Source of the DNA: a virus
Strand: one strand, 5' to 3'
IMG/VR virus record: IMGVR_UViG_3300009160_000217
Coordinates: 1 to 20,138 of that record
DNA: 20,138 bases
Shown: positions 16,038 through 20,138 of the stretch, piece by piece
Position numbering within the stretch: the stretch's first letter is position 1
Layout of the letters: every line of letters starts with the position of its first letter
Made by a program: the position numbers and the translations under genes
Notes under the pieces: model-generated
Told to the model about the DNA's origin: nothing
What the model saw: the letters and a program-made list of their open reading frames with translations, nothing else
Databases searched by the model: none

Positions 16038-17786
16038 TTATGCAATAGGTGCGTAGTATCTAACTTCAAGTTCATTACTGGCTGTAATATCAAATACATC
16101 TGTAGCATTGCTGGTTGGTGTATAACCTTGAGCAGTAAAGTTAATAGTTGTGCTAATAACTTGTTCTGTTGCAATAGTAGGAATTTGTACCACAGCAGCA
16201 CTAAGATCAAATTCTACACGAGTAGCATTTGAGGCACCGCCCATAGCAATAACTAATTCATATGCTGGGTTTACATCTGTAATATTTGAACTACTAAGCA
16301 TGTCAGCTAATAGTGTAGCAGTAAAGTTTGCAGAAGTACCACCACGCAAATAAGCTGTTACATTACCAGTAATACTGCGTGTGCCTGTAAAATATGTACA
16401 AGGTTGATTAACAATACCTAAGTTTGCTGGTGTTAGGTAGGTAACATTATTACTAATTGTAATATTACCGCCTGTTAGTGCTAGTGTATAAGTTTTGGTA
16501 GTACCTTCAGCATTGATGCCCGACTTTAAGGTCATTGTGCTTAACTTATTAGCAATATACGGTGCATAAGTAATTTTTGGCTTAAATGATATTGCACTAT
16601 ATCCACCACTCATTGTACCAGGACTAACATCGCTGATAGTAACTGTAGTACTTGGTGTAGTCAAAGTAGTTGCTTTGCCAGTCCAAGCAATAGTAGCAAT
16701 TGCATCAAGTCCAAAATCAATAGTTGCTGTATCTAGGGTACAATTTTCAATAAAGAAAGTTGTATCATCAAATACAACGATCATACCAAATTTTTGCAGT
16801 TGGTGAACCTGACTATAGTTAGTAACTACTTTAGCTGGTGAATTAGTAGTAGTTGCAGAAACAGTGGCTACAGTTGCTGTAAAACCAGAACCAGCACCAC
16901 CCAAAGCAGTATTAGGTGCTGTAAATACCATTGTTGCAACAACGCCTGTACCAGCATTAACGTTAGAAACTGTAGTTACAGCGCCACCTAATACAGTAAT
17001 ATCAGCAACAATTTGTTCTTTAGGTCCTAATGTAAAAGTAAGTCCTGTAGGGCTTGTTCCATTAGTAGTAATTGCTGTGCCACCTAAAGTTGCAGACAGC
17101 TGAAAACTAGTAGTACCATTAGTAGCAATAATATAATAATTGGTTCCAGTTGTGTAACCAGCAATAGTACCACCAGCAATAGTACCGGTAACATATACTA
17201 ATTGGCCAACATTTAGACTTGACGAAGTACAAGTAAATTCACCAACAAGACTATCAGCTACAAGTGCTACACTAGTAAGTGCCGTACCGCCAGTAGCAGC
17301 AGCCATTACTAGAGGTACTGAGTAATAAGTTCCGGGAACAGTATATCCACTACCTGCAGCAAGAGTATAAGTTAATACAGAACTAGCGGTTCGCTCTTGC
17401 CAAGCCGCGCCTGTAGTACCAATTGCCTTGTTGCTAAACATTGCGTTCCATAAGCAACGCTCTTCGCAAGTGACGAATCCGCCGGTAACAGAACCAGTAG
17501 CAGTATTATTACTATCGCAAGGACGAAGATAAGTTGAAAAACTAAAATCAACTGGATCAAGCGCAGTATTAAAGCTGCGTTGTCCACGAACAGGTGCAGA
17601 ACCTGCTTCATTAAGGGTAACTGTTTCAGCAGTAGTTCCTTGACTAAAACTAAATCCATCCAAAACTTGGATTTCAAAAGTATTAGCACTAGTACCACTA
17701 TTAGCAGTTGTGTTAATCTTACCAGTATCTGCATTTACATTAGTAGTAAAGAATACCCTGGCATTACGGAGTAAATTGACGCCCAT
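16038..17786 (-). CDS. Major tail tube protein with inserted beta-rich domain
   Basis: A 582-residue protein in the major tail protein slot. It opens MGVNLLRNARVFFTTNVNAD and has FEIQVLDGFSFSQGTTAETV near residue 40, then RSFNTALDPVDFSFSTYLRP, typical of phage tail tube subunits that stack as hexamers. From about residue 142 to 313 the tube sequence is interrupted by low-complexity Gly/Thr-rich material with GSGYT and a VGEFTCTSSSLNVGQLVYV…YYIIATNGTTSFQLS domain. The tube sequence resumes at QLQKFGMIVVFDDTTFFIE. The insert probably projects from the tube as an outer decoration. A strong ribosome site (AAAAAGG) precedes the start; 76 bases of non-coding DNA separate it from the tail terminator gene. 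It is long for a tube protein (lambda gpV is about 246). Confidence 0.9.
   Translation of the reverse strand: MGVNLLRNARVFFTTNVNADTGKINTTANSGTSANTFEIQVLDGFSFSQGTTAETVTLNEAGSAPVRGQRSFNTALDPVDFSFSTYLRPCDSNNTATGSVTGGFVTCEERCLWNAMFSNKAIGTTGAAWQERTASSVLTYTLAAGSGYTVPGTYYSVPLVMAAATGGTALTSVALVADSLVGEFTCTSSSLNVGQLVYVTGTIAGGTIAGYTTGTNYYIIATNGTTSFQLSATLGGTAITTNGTSPTGLTFTLGPKEQIVADITVLGGAVTTVSNVNAGTGVVATMVFTAPNTALGGAGSGFTATVATVSATTTNSPAKVVTNYSQVHQLQKFGMIVVFDDTTFFIENCTLDTATIDFGLDAIATIAWTGKATTLTTPSTTVTISDVSPGTMSGGYSAISFKPKITYAPYIANKLSTMTLKSGINAEGTTKTYTLALTGGNITISNNVTYLTPANLGIVNQPCTYFTGTRSITGNVTAYLRGGTSANFTATLLADMLSSSNITDVNPAYELVIAMGGASNATRVEFDLSAAVVQIPTIATEQVISTTINFTAQGYTPTSNATDVFDITASNELEVRYYAPIA
16850..17365 (-). 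other. Inserted domain within the tube protein
   Basis: This stretch encodes about residues 142-313. It holds two short GSGYT/GSGFTATV-type motifs around a core with NVGQLVYVTGT, YYIIATNGTTSFQLSATLGG and TSPTGLTFTLG. From memory, the core resembles a small beta domain found in many environmental phage virion proteins. The flanks read as continuous tube-protein sequence, which is why it is treated as an insertion. Boundaries are approximate. Confidence 0.6.
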
Positions 17787-17862
17787 GTCATTTCCTTTTT
17801 GTTAATGCTATAGCTGCATAAACTAGACATTTATCTGTTTTTAGCACTATTAGCATATTTAG
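17787..17862 (-). other. Leader before the tail tube gene
   Basis: These 76 non-coding bases hold a strong ribosome site (AAAAAGG, then AAATGAC before the ATG). I find no consensus promoter or U-tract terminator here. It is one of three real gaps in an otherwise overlapping gene string. Confidence 0.5.
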
Positions 17863-18300
17863 TTACGAGACTTGATACCTTACTTGTAGATTGATTTCTC
17901 CAACCGCATAAGGCGCTAGTAATCCTTCATCAGTAGTAATTGACTGAACTAGGATCTCAGTTGTAGATTGGTTGTTTACCGAATTGTATACTATTGATCT
18001 ATTAGCATCAATACAAGTTTCTATATCAGTTAATAAGGATTCCAGTTGTTCGCTGCTGTATTCACCATGGCAATATACTTTAACAGCAATACCTAAATAA
18101 CCCCAAGCAAATCCTGCTGGATGATATTCACGGGTTTCTGTGCCAGGCATTAAGAAAACACTAGGAAAATCATCTACTTCATCCCAGAATTTTAGCTTAG
18201 CATACGCATTTTTAAAAATGTTGATCTTGTACGGGTCTTTGCCGTTAATCAGGGCTATCTTATCAGTAAGGGCTTTTACAATTTGTGTTCTTGCACTCAT
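17863..18300 (-). CDS. Tail terminator-like protein (tail completion)
   Basis: A 145-residue protein that lies directly before the tube gene, the usual place of the tail terminator (lambda gpU role). Such proteins cap the finished tube as a ring and prepare it to join the head. It starts MSARTQIVKALTDKIALING, a short helix of the kind common in this family; a central FPSVFLMPGTETREYHPAG and VKVYCHGEY follow, then a helix LESLLTDIETCIDANR. The final strand is SITTDEGLLAPYAVGEINLQVRYQV, where 'DEG…PYAVGEI…V.Y' resembles tail terminators of many siphophages and myophages. The start overlaps the upstream TGA (ATGA). Confidence 0.78.
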   Translation of the reverse strand: MSARTQIVKALTDKIALINGKDPYKINIFKNAYAKLKFWDEVDDFPSVFLMPGTETREYHPAGFAWGYLGIAVKVYCHGEYSSEQLESLLTDIETCIDANRSIVYNSVNNQSTTEILVQSITTDEGLLAPYAVGEINLQVRYQVS

Positions 18301-19763
18301 ATTAACACCGCCCTTAATCTATTTCGTACTTGGGTTTCAGCAATTTCCCTGATTGATTTGCTTATTAACAGTTTAGGGTTGCGAGTTTTTGGAGATTCTT
18401 GACGCCCACCTTCACTAAATGTGCCGTAGGGATTACGCATATAGTTATAAAATGCAGTAATCATACCTTCGCGGCTTTGGGTCATTCGTTCTACTTTTGC
18501 ACTTTCAGCAAATTTGCCGGTGCGTAGGTTTAAAATATCACGACGACTGCCAGTACCCATATTTTCTTTAATAGTTTTTGCTAATAGACTATTAATTAAT
18601 TGCTGTAAATTAACTAAACTATACGACTGGTTATCCCGTGTTTTTAATTGATTTCTAACTTTGGTTTTAGTTTTAGTAATATCCGACTTTGCTTTTTTTA
18701 AATCAGACTTGGCTTTTGCAATACTTGCTTTTGCCTGAGCAACTCCTGATACAGACTGCAACTTTAAATTAGTAGCTTCAATATTACCGGTGTATTCTTC
18801 GGCATATTTTTTACGATTACCAGTAATTGCGCTTACTAAAGAATCTTCTACTAGTTTAATAATAGGTGGCGAAGATTCTAGATTTACTAGGTTACTGTTT
18901 GATAAACCTTGGTCTATAAAACCTTTTATCATGCCTTGCATGGCTTTTTCAAGTAAGTTATTGCCACTTTGATAACCTACACTATTTAAAAAACCTCTTA
19001 TACCTGTATTACTGCTTTTACCAACTACAGTACCAACCCCACTACCAGCTTTTTGCTGTGACGTGGCTCCTTGCCACTGAATTAACCAACTACTATCAGT
19101 TTTTCTATATTGAGCAAAAATTGCTGCATTTAAATCTTGACCTAGACTACTAGCTGCTTGATCTAATTCTTCTAGTGCATCTAATAAGCTATCAATAAAC
19201 TTATTTAAACTATCAAGTTCTTTTTGTACTTGTTCTGGTTTAATAGGTTCATTCGTTTTAGGATCTCGCCTATCTGCTAAACTTAATGTTTTGCCAATAC
19301 TTTGTCGTGTTCTTTCTACTAAAGTATTAGCCCATCCATAAACATGGCCTTTATCAAAATCATAGTTTTCTATGTTTTGTGCAATACCTACAGATAAACC
19401 TGTTACACCACTGTATTGTTCTAATATTTCTGCTATTTTTGTATTTAGGGTATCAAATTTAAATTTTTTAAATATAATTGCCTGCGTACCGTTGGGAGGA
19501 CTAAATATTTCTACTAAATCTGTGCCACTAACAGCGATATCGGCTTTAATTAAATTAAAGATATTATTAGCTAGCTGTTTATTACCAACTACTTTTTCTA
19601 AGTCAGCTATAGGTAATATAAAATCAACTGTAGAACTTTTAATTTCTTGTTTGCTAGATCCGCGGGTTTGATGTAATACCGAACTAGTATCTTGGCGGCC
19701 TTCTGCCCAAGATTTAAGTTCTGGTATATTTTTCATTATCTCTCTAAAAGCTTTTGCGCTCAT
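18297..19763 (-). CDS. Hypothetical neck-region protein, possibly HK97 gp10-like at its C-terminus
   Basis: A 488-residue protein not recognised with confidence. It sits between the head-tail connector and the tail terminator, where siphophages keep head-closure and tail-completion (gp10-like) genes, but it is about three times longer than those. The N-terminal 330 residues are mixed helix with no clear motif. Residues about 330-370 are Lys/Ala-rich (AKASIAKAKSDLKKAKSDIT) and look like coiled coil. The last 85 residues contain DILNLRTGKFAESAKVERM and NPYGTFSEGGRQESP, then KLLISKSIREI. The 'RTGxxxxS…PYxxFxEGG' spacing recalls gp10-family proteins, so a neck protein with a long N-terminal extension is the best guess. 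Both ends overlap neighbours as ATGA. Confidence 0.6.
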   Translation of the reverse strand: MSAKAFREIMKNIPELKSWAEGRQDTSSVLHQTRGSSKQEIKSSTVDFILPIADLEKVVGNKQLANNIFNLIKADIAVSGTDLVEIFSPPNGTQAIIFKKFKFDTLNTKIAEILEQYSGVTGLSVGIAQNIENYDFDKGHVYGWANTLVERTRQSIGKTLSLADRRDPKTNEPIKPEQVQKELDSLNKFIDSLLDALEELDQAASSLGQDLNAAIFAQYRKTDSSWLIQWQGATSQQKAGSGVGTVVGKSSNTGIRGFLNSVGYQSGNNLLEKAMQGMIKGFIDQGLSNSNLVNLESSPPIIKLVEDSLVSAITGNRKKYAEEYTGNIEATNLKLQSVSGVAQAKASIAKAKSDLKKAKSDITKTKTKVRNQLKTRDNQSYSLVNLQQLINSLLAKTIKENMGTGSRRDILNLRTGKFAESAKVERMTQSREGMITAFYNYMRNPYGTFSEGGRQESPKTRNPKLLISKSIREIAETQVRNRLRAVLI

Positions 19764-20138
19764 GTGTAATCCGACCTGTACATATCTAACACACGTCGAA
19801 TATGTGCTGGTAAACCTGTAGTAGAAATATACTCAATCTGTACGCTATTAGTTCCGGGAGCTTTGGTGCTATGTACACTCATATCATTTTTACGATAGTA
19901 AGTTACCATGTCCATAATAGCTAGTGCAACGTCTGCAGGTACATCATCATATCCTGCGCGATAAGTTACCTTGTAACCTTTGATTACTTCAGGAAATCCA
20001 CGATTAACTGTAATTAGACTATTAACTGCATTAGTATTTAAGCTTTGTATTTCATTGCCATCTAAAATCCAGTCTTTGTACTGTACAAGATTAGTGTAGT
20101 TTTGACCAAAGTCTATGCTATAGCCAACACTAGCAACA
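19760..20138 (-). CDS. Partial head-tail connector protein (gp6/phiE125 gp8-like)
   Basis: The last 125 residues are visible; the start lies beyond the right edge. The stretch VTYRAGYDDVPADVALAIMD, continuing into MVTYYRKND, is typical of head-tail connector proteins of the HK97 gp6 / phiE125 gp8 group: a strand ending in YxAGYxxVPxDV followed by a long helix with a YY pair. These form a ring under the portal that joins head to neck. The protein ends IRRVLDMYRSDYT, and its TGA overlaps the next ATG as ATGA. Its presence shows that head genes lie to the right of the window. Confidence 0.82.
   Translation of the reverse strand, partial: VASVGYSIDFGQNYTNLVQYKDWILDGNEIQSLNTNAVNSLITVNRGFPEVIKGYKVTYRAGYDDVPADVALAIMDMVTYYRKNDMSVHSTKAPGTNSVQIEYISTTGLPAHIRRVLDMYRSDYT

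Noticed and set aside
252-19763. Stop codon reassignment (no gene here ends with TAG)
   Set aside because: All genes have full expected length under the standard code and no in-frame TAG interrupts them; the absence of TAG stops among about eleven genes is weak evidence.

Overview
The window is the tail half of the structural gene cluster of a tailed bacteriophage, or a prophage of one. All genes lie on the minus strand, so transcription runs from right to left. Sampled lines give a GC content in the mid-30s percent. Ribosome binding sites are ordinary GGAG/AAGG types and one intergenic gap holds a perfect consensus sigma-70 promoter, so the host is a bacterium using the standard code. The host itself cannot be named. 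The gene set is that of a long, non-contractile tail (siphovirus): head-tail connector, tail terminator, one tube protein, a lambda-type G/GT chaperone pair, a very long tape measure protein, and M-, L-, K/I- and J-like tip proteins. No sheath or baseplate-wedge genes are visible. The style, with short repeat domains inserted into several virion proteins, resembles uncultivated aquatic phages; that is an impression.

Layout in transcription order (right to left): (1) neck: end of a gp6-like head-tail connector (19760-20138), an unrecognised 488-residue protein in the neck slot (18297-19763), and a tail-terminator-like protein (17863-18300), joined by ATGA overlaps; (2) tube and chaperones: a 582-residue tail tube protein (16038-17786), a hairpin, then gpG-like and T-frame chaperone genes (15203-15975) linked by an in-frame GGGAAAC slip site that puts the ribosome exactly into the T frame; (3) a boundary: a bidirectional intrinsic terminator overlapping the end of the T frame, then a TTGACA-17-TATAAT promoter; (4) tip: tape measure (9548-15076), M-like protein (9176-9544), DUF1833/L-like protein (8646-9179), and a single 1571-residue protein that fuses an NlpC/P60 peptidase, an I-like domain and a J-like hub (3931-8646); (5) fibres: a 1225-residue tail fibre with an Fn3-like start, decapeptide repeats, a pectate-lyase-like beta-helix and a C-terminal S74 autoprotease (252-3929), and the beginning of another tail surface protein (1-255).

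How they work together: the terminator-like protein and neck proteins close the tube and join it to the head; the G/GT chaperones load onto the tape measure while tube subunits polymerise around it; the M, L and K-I-J proteins form the tip that nucleates assembly and cuts peptidoglycan; the fibre, trimerised through its S74 domain, probably binds or degrades surface polysaccharide. The least ordinary points are the terminator/promoter boundary directly before the tape measure gene, the K-I-J fusion, the same short 'VGTT' domain in two different tail proteins, a domain inserted in the tube protein, and the depolymerase cassette between two copies of a GGVGI motif.
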